From: an uncultured Clostridia bacterium
GTDB taxonomy: Bacteria; Bacillota; Clostridia; Oscillospirales; Oscillospiraceae
DNA length: 51,024 nt
Assembly: GCA_945915065.1 (NCBI GenBank)
Contig: CAMEER010000008.1
Location: 1-51,024 of the forward strand
Direction of reading: 5' to 3'
Shown in pieces: positions 43,701 to 51,024 of this stretch. A model generated the notes under the pieces. The model was not told the origin of the DNA. It did no database searches and saw nothing but the letters and a program-made list of their open reading frames with translations. Position numbers and translations under genes: made by a program. The number at the start of each line of letters is the position of its first letter. Position 1 is the first letter of the stretch.

Positions 43701-46700
43701 GTAAAAGTGACGTAATCTCCCGGATTCAGCGGATTCGTCGTGTTATCCACGGGCTTGCCGTCTTTCATTGCCGACTTTTTCAGATTACCGCTGTAGATAA
43801 CGGTGACCGGCGCGTTGGCCTGCTCTTGCCGTTCGTTATAGTTCAGCGTCACCCGGTTGCGGGCATTGCCTCGTGTCTCTTCCTTCGCTTGCATGGTCAG
43901 CTTCGGCGCGGAAGTAACAGTCAGCGACGGCACCGTGCCGAATTCCCAGGTAACAGAAACTACGTCGGCAAGATTCTCCGTAATGGTCTGCCCATTCGCT
44001 GGGGTCGAAATATGGATGGTCTTGGAGCTGTCGTCGCTGTACCGCAGGATCAGATCGTAGGCGCTGATGCCGCTGTAGCTTCCGGTCTCTATCTTCGTCA
44101 GCGTCATATAGTTGCGCACATCCGCCAAGTCGTCGATAACACGCATGTTGGCGACAGCCTCTGTGGTGCCAAAGCCGGACAAGGTAAATACAGCGGAATT
44201 CCCGCCCTTGACCACCAGTGCTTTTCCGGCCTCCGGCACCGCTGTGCTGCCCTCCAGTGTGGCGCTCTTGCTGATTTTCAGTTTGGTGGGGTTCGTAGTG
44301 TGCGTAACCTTGGCTGTCCAGACTTTCAGCTGCTTAAGATTGGCAGGATCCGGCGCCGTCATGGTCATCGTATTGGACAGATTCCGGACGCTACTGCTAA
44401 GGGTGAAAGCGCTGATAAACTGTTTCACACCGGCTTCACCCGTTTCGATACCGGGAAAGACGAGCTTTACATCGGCATACAGCGTTCCTCCCGCCGGAAT
44501 GCGGACGTTTTCCCAGCAGATCCGGTTGCTGCCCTCTGCCATTGTCGCCTGGCCGAACTGGCTATTGGTGATAATAACGTTTTCACCCAGCTTCCACTGG
44601 AATTCACTGTCATTATTAGGAGAAATATAAGGTTCAGGCAGGTCATCCGTCACCACCGCCACCGTCGCTGCATTACCCGTATTCTTCACCATAAGGCGGT
44701 AAACAATGGTGTCTCCTACATAAATCGGAGCAGAACGCATTCCATCTGCCTGAGTCTTTCCGTTGATGGAATAAATATACTTGGACATGGAGGGGTCAGG
44801 CTTGAAATTTGTGGTTTTTGAATATGTACCGCCGCTTCCGCCTTTCCATTCCAGCTTTGCCAGATTACTGGCGCTGATACTGGACACCGTGCCGCTGCTG
44901 TTGGCGGGAACATAGATGGAACCCTCGTATGTGATAGACGCGGTGGTGGGGGTGCTTGTGGTTCCGCCAGGCATGCTGGGAATATTCCAGGTAATGTAAA
45001 AAGAGGTGCCTTGGCGCACATATGTGCCGACAATATCCTCCTCATTGTCGCCCAGCTTCCACTTTCCCGTGATGGTACCGCTGTCACCGGGATCAGGTTT
45101 CGGCATTAACCCACCGCTCATGATATCGGTGATGCGCACATTGTCGACGTCCTTTGTCTCATCACCTTCATTGCGGATGGTCAGCGTATAGGGGATGCTG
45201 TAGAGATCCTCCCTGGAAGGATTCTCCAGCGGTGTTCCGGACTCCTTGTTCAGCAGCAGCTTGGGAAGCCGCTCCCGCACCAGCACAATGGAGGAAGACT
45301 CTTTGTTTCCCAACTCAGAGTTTGCTATGGCCGTATTGATAATCTGCTTGTTGGTGCCCATGTCGGCCGTACCTTGCACGGTGCCGGTAAAGCGCAGATA
45401 GATGGTCGGCCGGTAGGATGTGCTCGGATCGTTATCCAGTGTGTACGCAGGGAATGTCAGCGTATGCGATGTGGCGTTGTATGTCACGCTTCCACTGGCA
45501 TAGTCGACCCACGTCTTCCCATCATAGCTGTATTGATAGGCGCGGGGATCCACAATCTGTGCCGGAAGCTGGTCGGTAGGCGTTATTTTCACACTGTCCA
45601 AGCCGCTGTTTTCGATCCGCACAGTATATGTGATCGTATCGTCTTCGTAAACGGAGGCACTGTTTCCCTTGTTGTTGGTCTTTTTGATCGTTATGTTGGC
45701 CGCGGGGCTGATCGCCGTGTCTGTTACGGAACAAGATTTCCATTCTCCCCCCTCTACAGAGGCTTCAGCTTTGTTGATGATCTCGGTGTTCGGGGCGACG
45801 CTGCTCTTGACCTTAACCTTCACGGTTTTTGTGAGAGTGCCGCCGGCGGGTATGGTCTGGTTTTCCCAGTACAGCACCGTCTTGCCATTCTCTGTCTTCA
45901 CCGTGTATTCGCTGGAACCGGTTTCTGCTAGTTCCACCTCATCCGGCAGAGTATCCCGGATCGTTACACCGGACAGGCCAATAACACCAGTTTCCTCATG
46001 TACTTCGATCCTGTAGGTCAGCACCATGCGACCGTCTTCTTTGGAAACACTGCTGAATTTCTTTACAGTAAAGTCCTCTTCAGGCGCAACGATAGTTGTC
46101 GTTGTGTCCTTAAAACTTGTCACCATTTTATCCGTAACCCACGGTTCAGCGGAAAAGTCAACATGGTTCTTAATAGCATATGTACCGTCCAATACCTCCT
46201 TTTCCACATATAACTGTTCCTTTGCAAGTGTTACGGTCAGATTGGGGTTCGGCATCTCACAGATGTTATTTGTGCCGATGTTCTCTGGGTCGATGTTCTC
46301 TATGGCCTCAGAATAATCCGCCGTCTGCTCATAAACAAATTCCAGCGTTTTTTTATCCGAACTGATGGAGGCGGAGGAAATTCTTCTGCTGATTTCGACT
46401 CCTTGGCTGATTCCTTCGAGTTTGGACGGCACAATGGTAGCCACAACGGTTCCATCACTGCTCTTCAGCAACCAGGCGGAGTCATTGGAGGTGTCTACCG
46501 TTAACTCACCGCTTTTCACAAAGGTGACGTACCGTGGCAGCGTTAGCTTATCCGTCAGGGTAGCTTTTTTGGTAAAAATGGTGCCCAATCCCCCGTTTTT
46601 TGAGTTTGCCCCGATGGTATAAACCAGATCGCGGGCCAGAATCAAAGGCCGGTCATCCTCATTCACAGAGCCTGTCTTCTGCTTCACCACAGCGACCTTC

Positions 46701-47353
46701 GAGTTTTCCTGCTTGCTTTCTGTTTTAGTCACGCCTTCCCAATCGAAATCCGCGGTAAAGGTCAGCACTCCACCGCGTATCTCGACTGGGTCTATGGTAG
46801 TGGTAACTATAATATCTTTATCCTCACCTATATCCTTCACAGGGATCGTCATTCCCTGTGTGAAACCTTTGGGAAGGTCAAATCTGATCTGGGTATTGAG
46901 GGTTTCGCCCTGCTTTAGCGAAAAAGACAAGTAGGGTCTATCCTGATCCATCAGCAGATATATCACCGCATTCTTTTTCTCGCCCTGCGCAGTTTGTATC
47001 CCCGCTTCGATCTTATGGCCGTTTTTTTCGGTAAATTGGGTCATATACTGCTCGACGCCGGCAGGTAAATATATCTTTATTGAGGCATCTCCCGAGTTTG
47101 CGGAGGAGACCGTGGCCGACAACGCCATGATACCGGGATATCCGACCTTAACTGTCTCTTGTCCTTTAGGCGGAGCAAACGAAACCGTTACCCCATGACT
47201 AACCCCTTGACTTCCTCCATCACTTTCTCTTTCGTTTACCTCTTCGCTTCCATTAGCCGTAGCAATAACACTTTCTCCCAACAAAAGAAAGACAATACAA
47301 ATGCACAAGCAAAAGGAAATAATGCGGCTGAACATATTATGGTGGGTTCTCAT
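40772..47353 (-). CDS. Giant pilus tip adhesin, 2193 residues, FPSSG-anchored
   Basis: First gene of the second pilus operon. Signal segment (IISFCLCICIVFLLLG), then a long series of DUF11/fimbrial isopeptide-type beta domains, each with patterns such as VEVKNTGN-like DITVKNTGNTNITNATI and PAGGTLTKTVKVKVKS. Near the C-terminus a Cna-B-like domain (PLSGAEFRLYRLIG ... GEYRLVEAKAPAGR) precedes FPSSG at 2153-2157, a membrane helix and a basic tail. FPSSG is a relaxed LPXTG form. AAAGGAG lies eight bases before ATG. Likely a tip or very long stalk adhesin. Confidence 0.88.
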   Translation of the reverse strand: MRTHHNMFSRIISFCLCICIVFLLLGESVIATANGSEEVNERESDGGSQGVSHGVTVSFAPPKGQETVKVGYPGIMALSATVSSANSGDASIKIYLPAGVEQYMTQFTEKNGHKIEAGIQTAQGEKKNAVIYLLMDQDRPYLSFSLKQGETLNTQIRFDLPKGFTQGMTIPVKDIGEDKDIIVTTTIDPVEIRGGVLTFTADFDWEGVTKTESKQENSKVAVVKQKTGSVNEDDRPLILARDLVYTIGANSKNGGLGTIFTKKATLTDKLTLPRYVTFVKSGELTVDTSNDSAWLLKSSDGTVVATIVPSKLEGISQGVEISRRISSASISSDKKTLEFVYEQTADYSEAIENIDPENIGTNNICEMPNPNLTVTLAKEQLYVEKEVLDGTYAIKNHVDFSAEPWVTDKMVTSFKDTTTTIVAPEEDFTVKKFSSVSKEDGRMVLTYRIEVHEETGVIGLSGVTIRDTLPDEVELAETGSSEYTVKTENGKTVLYWENQTIPAGGTLTKTVKVKVKSSVAPNTEIINKAEASVEGGEWKSCSVTDTAISPAANITIKKTNNKGNSASVYEDDTITYTVRIENSGLDSVKITPTDQLPAQIVDPRAYQYSYDGKTWVDYASGSVTYNATSHTLTFPAYTLDNDPSTSYRPTIYLRFTGTVQGTADMGTNKQIINTAIANSELGNKESSSIVLVRERLPKLLLNKESGTPLENPSREDLYSIPYTLTIRNEGDETKDVDNVRITDIMSGGLMPKPDPGDSGTITGKWKLGDNEEDIVGTYVRQGTSFYITWNIPSMPGGTTSTPTTASITYEGSIYVPANSSGTVSSISASNLAKLEWKGGSGGTYSKTTNFKPDPSMSKYIYSINGKTQADGMRSAPIYVGDTIVYRLMVKNTGNAATVAVVTDDLPEPYISPNNDSEFQWKLGENVIITNSQFGQATMAEGSNRICWENVRIPAGGTLYADVKLVFPGIETGEAGVKQFISAFTLSSSVRNLSNTMTMTAPDPANLKQLKVWTAKVTHTTNPTKLKISKSATLEGSTAVPEAGKALVVKGGNSAVFTLSGFGTTEAVANMRVIDDLADVRNYMTLTKIETGSYSGISAYDLILRYSDDSSKTIHISTPANGQTITENLADVVSVTWEFGTVPSLTVTSAPKLTMQAKEETRGNARNRVTLNYNERQEQANAPVTVIYSGNLKKSAMKDGKPVDNTTNPLNPGDYVTFTINYKNMSDKSLTVNSANPLKDYLTTKGLEPGEITVNSYVVDEGNNRLDNTVLPKTVTITAADVSSAKAKIINFTLEKPLAPGDMVVISYRVQISDAFEKSQADKNQGKDTSWGITGGQAPNLIMLHNHVTIVQDGVDLSEGTDFYYKKGEDLLYFQKSVSGFSTVSTRPRGNVGVAGDRDVADLSFWGDSRSSYNADGTHESLDYVRYMIVIANDSASGTDLAVQQIDDILPENACSYVYNTKPYTFGPLLLAPAHKQMTANGYNFQYDAVFGYTYIGPLNNFSLSTDKIAQIAKVCLNGVPDGYTLVGGKISANRVSGAANTTYRFTLTSTSGGNLVLKPGQAFVFCYGVLVDRNTNPDPAQWDNTATLKTGQDFRVTENPGFMTAKKIINGKEVIRNMADGERIAAKTYKATVTIYPPSYEVGIDKAAAGCVAGSVGTEMTWEQATTGAVKSINTLRFGDVVCWDITVKNTGNTNITNATITDDIPYPYAIITNGSTVAKKISGETIPLTGTVTTTTTSPKNGEAHQRVTISGVSLAAGKTATIRIYTRYTAADLYSINYINTAQFTLGGDVRVSSGLPVYNSDNTYLIGVKDNASVFPIADSGSSAVKSVREGSNPNNSVSGSDAVNYISIKKGGNARYTCSVRNTSDATYTNFVLIDKVPAINDTGVVNTSSSRGSTFQFYIWSNPNFVVKLNNTTLTAGTDYVISYTTAVPATGYTVDDWKGGGTNFSTTVAPNTAKAFRLQLMDTAEFKPGAELTVEFSGGPGSSSTAGSIGWNSFGYAYTTQQVPRVYAEPAKVGIMLCWNFSFTKVAAENTSLPLSGAEFRLYRLIGSADDGLIDVNAPASNWELVSTVITDTDGLVNFQNLPAGEYRLVEAKAPAGRIRPGGQWKILLTEGTEQPQITAVGSTKPPAFISTSAGKLLLPNRQSVDFPSSGGIGTILFAVGGTVLMGGGALLLLAFFSRRSRGKRCQ

Positions 47354-47416
47354 ATCTATCGTCTCCTTTCGAGGAAATATCGCGAGGGAGCGTAATTCTT
47401 GTTATGTTCTGCAAAA

Positions 47417-47478
47417 AACGACAAAATTCGGCAAGTTTTGATTTTGTAAAGTATAGCACTCCTGCTCGGAGATGTCAA
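47417..47478 (-). promoter_or_regulatory. Promoter of the giant adhesin with Spo0A-box-like sites
   Basis: On the minus strand TTGACA (47473-47478), 17 bp, TATACT (47450-47455). Downstream, TGCCGAA (47427-47433, fits TGNCGAA) and TGTCGTT (47417-47423, one or two mismatches) lie ten bases apart. The layout parallels the promoter at 34554-34612, and both share GTGCTAT at the -10. Leader about 90 nt. Nothing else was seen in 47354-47577. Confidence 0.6.
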
Positions 47479-47577
47479 GATGTGCCGTCAAGAGTTATGC
47501 GAAAATTCGTGTATGTGTTACGATGATGTGTAACAAAAGGTAAAAAAGATAGCGAATAGGAGTGGCCTGTATTAAGG

Positions 47578-47919
47578 TTGAGTTGTCGAGACAAAAATGA
47601 AATGGGCAACAGCAAGAAAAAGCCGCTGACGCTTTTTGAGAAAACACTGGCTCAGATGGGCATCCGCCACAAGAAGATCAAACCATTTACGCCAAGGCAT
47701 AACGGCAAGGTGGAGCGCAGCCACAGGAAAGATAATGAAGAATTCTATGCCTGCCACACATTCTATTCCTTTGATGACTTTGCCAAGCAGCTTGCTGTTC
47801 GGCAGAGACAATACAACAATTTCCCCATGCACCCGCTCAACTGGAAGTCTCCCAATGCCGTCCTTTTTTCTTTCCCCTTTGTGTCACACTTCATCGTAAC
47901 ACCTACATTAGTAAAATAA
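47578..47919 (+). pseudogene. C-terminal remnant of a DDE (rve-type) transposase
   Basis: About 110 codons with LFEKTLAQMGIRHKKIKPFTP, RHNGKVERSHRKDNEEFY and QRQYNNFPMHPLNWKSPN, the end of the integrase core of IS481/IS3-like transposases; the glutamate in GKVERSH is the last catalytic acid. The first aspartates and N-terminus are missing. A relic next to the pilus operon promoter. Confidence 0.75.
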
Positions 47920-47932
47920 TTGAAGTTTTATA

Positions 47933-47961
47933 TTGCATTCGCATTTAGCCGGGGGTATAAT
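47933..47961 (+). promoter_or_regulatory. Promoter of the repeat surface protein
   Basis: TTGCAT and a perfect TATAAT spaced by 17 bp, about 73 bp before the ATG at 48034. The -35 match is poor. Confidence 0.55.
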
Positions 47962-48033
47962 TAGAGTGTGATGTGATGGATTGCACGCTGCCTCGCAGTC
48001 CTCACAAAAATAATTCTGAGAAAGTGAGGAAAG

Positions 48034-49353
48034 ATGAGGACAATGAAAAAGAAATTAGTGGCCCTGCTGCTCTGTTTGGTGATGGCTCTGAGCCTGATTC
48101 CGACGACAGTTTGGGCAGCACTGGATACTGGACACAGTGCGCCCACTTGGGATGATTTGGAGACCCTGCTGGCGGGTAAAGTAAATATGGTCTGCGAGAC
48201 GGAGAACAACCTCAGCCCATACGGCCTGCTGGAAAATACGCAGGACTACACTGTATATACCGTCAGCGAAGTGGCGAAGAACGCAGACGGCGTGTACACC
48301 TGCACTGTTACCATCATCAATGACAGCGGCGTGAGTAAATATATTGCCAGGTACAATGATGATACCAATAGCAAGCACGAAGCAGGCGACACAGACAATG
48401 ACCTGACCATCACGTTGAAGTACGACAAGGAAAACAGCAATTGGATCGCTACCGACACGGCCACCATCTACGTCAAGTGCACCCCCGCGCCGGTTGCGCC
48501 CAACGCGCCCACTTGGGATGACCTGAAGACCCAGCTGGCGGGTAAAGTAAATATGGTCTGCGAGACGAATAAAAGCCACAACCACAACCACACATACGGC
48601 CTGCTGGAGAACACCTACAACACCAGCGAAGTGGCGAAGAACGCAAATGGCGTGTACACCTGCACTGTTACCATCATCAATGACAGCGGCGTGAGTGAAT
48701 ATATTGCCAGGTACAATGATGATACCAATAGCAAGCACGAAGCAGGCGACACGGCCAATGACCTGACCATCACGTTGGAGTACGACAAGGAAAACAGCAA
48801 GTGGGTCGTCTCCGCTACCGACAATACCGCCATCATCTACGTCAAGTGCACTTCTGAGCAGGAAGCTCCGGAAGCTCCCACCGCGGAAGATTTGGGAGGC
48901 TACAAACTGGTCAAGGTGGACTGCGACACCAAAAGCAGCCACGGTGAAAAGCTCTATCCGCTGCTGGACGGCACCTTTACCACAGAAGTTACCTTCAAGG
49001 ATGGCATCTTCCAGTGTGTCATCACCATTACCAAGGACGGCGCGAAGGAGTATGTGAAGCAGTATGGTAAGGATCTGGGCAAGACCCATTCCCTGAAGAA
49101 GCTGGAGGATGCGACCATCACCCTGACGTACAAGGACAACAGTTGGGTCGTGGATGACAATGACAGCAGCGCCAGCATTCTCGCCAAGTGCTCCACCGGC
49201 AACAATAGCAACACCAATCCGTCCAAGCCGAGCGATGGCAAGCCTGTCACCTCTTCGAAGACCTTTGACGCCGGTATTGCGCTGTATGCCGGCCTGAGCA
49301 TCCTGTCCCTGACAGGCGGCGCACTGGTCATCCGCAAACGCAAGGAGTTTTAA
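48034..49353 (+). CDS. Repeat-containing surface protein with TFDAG-type C-terminal anchor
   Basis: 439 residues. Signal peptide KLVALLLCLVMALSLIP with cleavage near VWA. Three related units of about 110-120 residues: the first two are almost identical (APTWDDL, AGKVNMVCET, YTCTVTIINDSGVS, YDKENS), the third is divergent (DLGGYKLVKVDCDT, FQCVITITKDGAKEYV). A Asn/Ser/Pro-rich linker leads to SSKTFDAGIALYAGLSIL and RKRKEF. The hydrophobic tail with KTFDAG looks like a noncanonical sorting signal seen in gut Clostridia. ATG at 48034 is preceded by GAGG at short spacing; 48043 is an alternative. Confidence 0.8.
   Translation: MRTMKKKLVALLLCLVMALSLIPTTVWAALDTGHSAPTWDDLETLLAGKVNMVCETENNLSPYGLLENTQDYTVYTVSEVAKNADGVYTCTVTIINDSGVSKYIARYNDDTNSKHEAGDTDNDLTITLKYDKENSNWIATDTATIYVKCTPAPVAPNAPTWDDLKTQLAGKVNMVCETNKSHNHNHTYGLLENTYNTSEVAKNANGVYTCTVTIINDSGVSEYIARYNDDTNSKHEAGDTANDLTITLEYDKENSKWVVSATDNTAIIYVKCTSEQEAPEAPTAEDLGGYKLVKVDCDTKSSHGEKLYPLLDGTFTTEVTFKDGIFQCVITITKDGAKEYVKQYGKDLGKTHSLKKLEDATITLTYKDNSWVVDDNDSSASILAKCSTGNNSNTNPSKPSDGKPVTSSKTFDAGIALYAGLSILSLTGGALVIRKRKEF
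48138..48849 (+). repeat. Tandem near-identical repeat within the surface protein gene
   Basis: Unit 1 spans about 48138-48483 and unit 2 about 48507-48849. The stretch around 48284-48440 is almost base-for-base repeated at 48644-48800 (360-bp shift), so the duplication is recent and copy number could change by recombination. Confidence 0.85.
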
Positions 49354-49436
49354 GCAGGAAATGACGCGCGGCGAAAGCCGTAACCACTATACCACTGAAT
49401 AACAGCCATTCGGATGGCCAATGTCATAAAATAGGG

Positions 49437-49472
49437 AAAGCTGGACCTCACAGGAATGTGAGGTCCAGCTTT
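49437..49472 (+). terminator. Terminator of the repeat surface protein gene
   Basis: 15-bp perfect stem (aaagctggacctcac / gtgaggtccagcttt) with a 6-base loop and T-run. It lies 84 bp after the stop. From here to 49735 I see no gene or strong signal. Confidence 0.88.
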
Positions 49473-49735
49473 TTGTCATCATTTCAAAAAAACTTGACAA
49501 ACCGGTGAAAATGCGCGGCCTTTTTGCGATCTGCGGATAGCAACGGTGGTCAACCAAGCGAAAAGGTGCATGACAACATAGCAGATTGAAAAATCTGCTT
49601 AAAAAGGACTATTCAAACGCCCGGATTTATGCCACTCCGTAAAGGAAGCTAACCGTGTGTTTAACGGATTATTCTGCTTTCATCATTCTGTATGCGCAGC
49701 TTCCATGATATTTTTTCTCTTTTTGTAAAAAGCTC

Positions 49736-49787
49736 TTGCAAATCAATATATTGTGTGGTACTATTTAAGAAACACAATATAAGACGT
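49736..49787 (+). promoter_or_regulatory. nrdD promoter with two NrdR boxes
   Basis: TTGCAA (49736-49741), 17 bp, TACTAT (49759-49764). Two AT-rich 16-mers overlap it: aatcaatatattgtgt at 49741-49756 (reverse complement begins ACACAATATATTG) and acacaatataagacgt at 49772-49787. Both match the NrdR consensus half ACACWATAT, and their centres are 31 bp apart, three helical turns, the known NrdR arrangement. Confidence 0.8.
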
Positions 49788-49827
49788 CTCACAAGTCAAT
49801 AATCAGATAGAGAAAGTAGGAATCATC

Positions 49828-51024
49828 ATGATCGTTATCAAAAGAAACGGCTCCGAGGTCGGTTTTGACATTACGAAGATCATCGCCGCCATCACCAAGG
49901 CCAATGATACGGTGGACGAGAGTTCCCGTATGACGCCGATCCAGATCCAGCGCATCGCCCAGTCGGTCGAGCTCTCCTGCCAGAAGATGAACCGCTCCCC
50001 CTCTGTGGAGGAGATCCAGGATCTGGTGGAGCACCAGATCATGGCCCACGGCGCCTTTGAGGTGGCCAAAAACTATATCACCTACCGCTATACCCGCTCT
50101 CTGGTGCGCAAAAGCAACACGACCGATGATAAGATCCTCAGTCTGATCGAGTGCTGCAACGAGGAGGCCAAGCAGGAGAATTCCAACAAGAACCCCGTGG
50201 TCAACTCCACCCAGCGGGACTATATGGCCGGCGAGGTGAGCCGCGACCTGAGCGAGCGCATCCTGCTGCCCACCGACATCGTGGAAGCACACCGGGAGGG
50301 CATCATCCACTTCCATGACTCCGACTACTTTGCCCAGCACATGCACAACTGCGACCTGGTGAATCTGGAGGACATGCTGCAAAACGGCACCGTCATCACC
50401 GGCACGCTGATCGAGCGGCCCCACAGCTTCTCCACCGCCTGCAACATCGCCACCCAGATCATCGCCCAGGTGGCCAGCAACCAGTACGGCGGCCAGTCCA
50501 TCTCCCTGACCCATCTGGCCCCGTTCGTGGATGTGAGCCGTCAGAAGCTGCGCGGCGTCGTCCTGTCCGAGATGGAGGCCATCGGCGCCCAACCCACGGA
50601 GGAGCAGATCGACAAGATCGTGGAGGACCGGCTGCGGGAGGAGGTCCGCCGGGGCGTGCAGACCATCCAGTACCAGGTGGTCACCCTGCTGACCACCAAC
50701 GGACAGGCCCCCTTCGTCACCGTGTATATGTACCTCAACGAGGCCCGCAGTGAGCGGGAAAAGCAGGATCTGGCCCTCATCATCGAGGAGACGCTGCTGC
50801 AGCGCTATCAGGGTGTGAAGAATGAGGACGGCGTGTGGGTCACCCCCGCCTTCCCCAAGCTCATCTATGTGCTGGAGGAGGACAACATCCACGAGGACAG
50901 CCCCTACTGGTACCTGACCCGGCTGGCCGCCAAGTGCACCGCCCGGCGCATGGTGCCCGACTATATCAGCGAGAAGAAGATGCTGGAGCTCAAGGGCGAT
51001 GTATACACCTGCATGGGCTGCCGC
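49828..51024 (+). CDS. nrdD: Anaerobic (class III) ribonucleoside-triphosphate reductase, N-terminal 399 residues
   Basis: The oxygen-sensitive glycyl-radical enzyme that makes deoxyribonucleotides in anaerobes. The ATP-cone regulatory domain is at the start (IVIKRNGSEVGFDITKIIAAI, KNYITYRYTR near 85-100). The catalytic part follows with IHFHDSDYF, NCDLVNLEDML, STACNIATQIIAQVASNQYGGQS and QTIQYQVVTL. The window ends after YTCMGCR, well before the zinc site and glycyl radical motif. The start has a weak AAGTAGGA site. It is controlled by the NrdR-boxed promoter upstream. Confidence 0.96.
   Translation, partial: MIVIKRNGSEVGFDITKIIAAITKANDTVDESSRMTPIQIQRIAQSVELSCQKMNRSPSVEEIQDLVEHQIMAHGAFEVAKNYITYRYTRSLVRKSNTTDDKILSLIECCNEEAKQENSNKNPVVNSTQRDYMAGEVSRDLSERILLPTDIVEAHREGIIHFHDSDYFAQHMHNCDLVNLEDMLQNGTVITGTLIERPHSFSTACNIATQIIAQVASNQYGGQSISLTHLAPFVDVSRQKLRGVVLSEMEAIGAQPTEEQIDKIVEDRLREEVRRGVQTIQYQVVTLLTTNGQAPFVTVYMYLNEARSEREKQDLALIIEETLLQRYQGVKNEDGVWVTPAFPKLIYVLEEDNIHEDSPYWYLTRLAAKCTARRMVPDYISEKKMLELKGDVYTCMGCR

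Noticed and set aside
43316..44821. 501-codon plus-strand frame inside the giant adhesin
   Set aside because: It lies antisense to a continuous 2193-codon gene with signal peptide and sorting signal; its translation is rich in His, Arg and Gly with no recognisable domain.
1..51024. CRISPR array, tRNA or rRNA genes
   Set aside because: No regularly spaced short repeats and no tRNA- or rRNA-like sequence were noticed on reading.

Overview
The window looks like chromosome of a spore-forming gut Clostridium relative, most likely Oscillospiraceae/Ruminococcaceae. Reasons: fairly GC-rich DNA with AGGAGG-type ribosome sites, a sigma-K fragment abutting a skin-type serine recombinase, a Firmicutes conjugation module of the PrgI/VirB4/MobP/DUF3991/VirD4 kind, sortase-assembled pili and a NrdR-boxed class III ribonucleotide reductase. 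No rRNA, tRNA or CRISPR array was seen.

Layout. (1) 1-2.3 kb: end of an effector-binding-domain gene, then on the minus strand the C-terminal part of sigK abutting a large serine recombinase. (2) 2.4-5.7 kb: IS5-type transposase scrap, then a minus-strand iron-siderophore/cobalamin-type ABC importer operon with its own promoter and terminator. (3) 5.7-7.5 kb: a broken copy of part of the conjugation operon, split by an 868-bp segment carrying a B3/B4-domain gene, then a broken acetyltransferase. (4) 7.6-28 kb: an integrative/conjugative-type region. It holds an ArdA antirestriction gene, a lipoprotein, a complete sortase-pilus operon (thioester adhesin, shaft pilin, two sortases), small accessory genes, Phd-Doc and MNT-HEPN toxin-antitoxin pairs, PrgI, VirB4, a C40 peptidase, a candidate oriT, an RHH accessory protein, relaxase, Toprim protein, VirD4 and a winged-helix protein. 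No VirB6/TrbL-like protein is visible.

(5) 28.1-34.6 kb: a minus-strand TasA/CalY-type matrix operon. In transcription order it encodes an anchored TapA-like protein, a small CalY-like protein, a SipW-type signal peptidase and three TasA-like secreted proteins, two of them with C-terminal beta-helix-like regions. Hairpin repeats lie between the last genes. (6) 34.6-37.2 kb: an intact-looking IS66 element with an 8-bp target duplication. (7) 37.4-47.5 kb: a second pilus operon on the minus strand (2193-residue adhesin, shaft pilin, two sortases). (8) 47.6-51 kb: a transposase scrap, a repeat-containing surface protein with a TFDAG-type tail, and the start of nrdD behind two NrdR boxes.

How it fits together: most cargo builds or decorates the cell surface. 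Two sortase pili, a SipW/TasA fibre operon and a repeat adhesin sit in one 40-kb block. The promoters of the TasA operon and the giant adhesin share the same design: TTGACA, 17 bp, TAT.CT, then two Spo0A-box-like heptamers spaced 10 bp. This suggests common control of matrix and adhesion with sporulation. All assignments come from reading the sequence and family knowledge; no database search was run.
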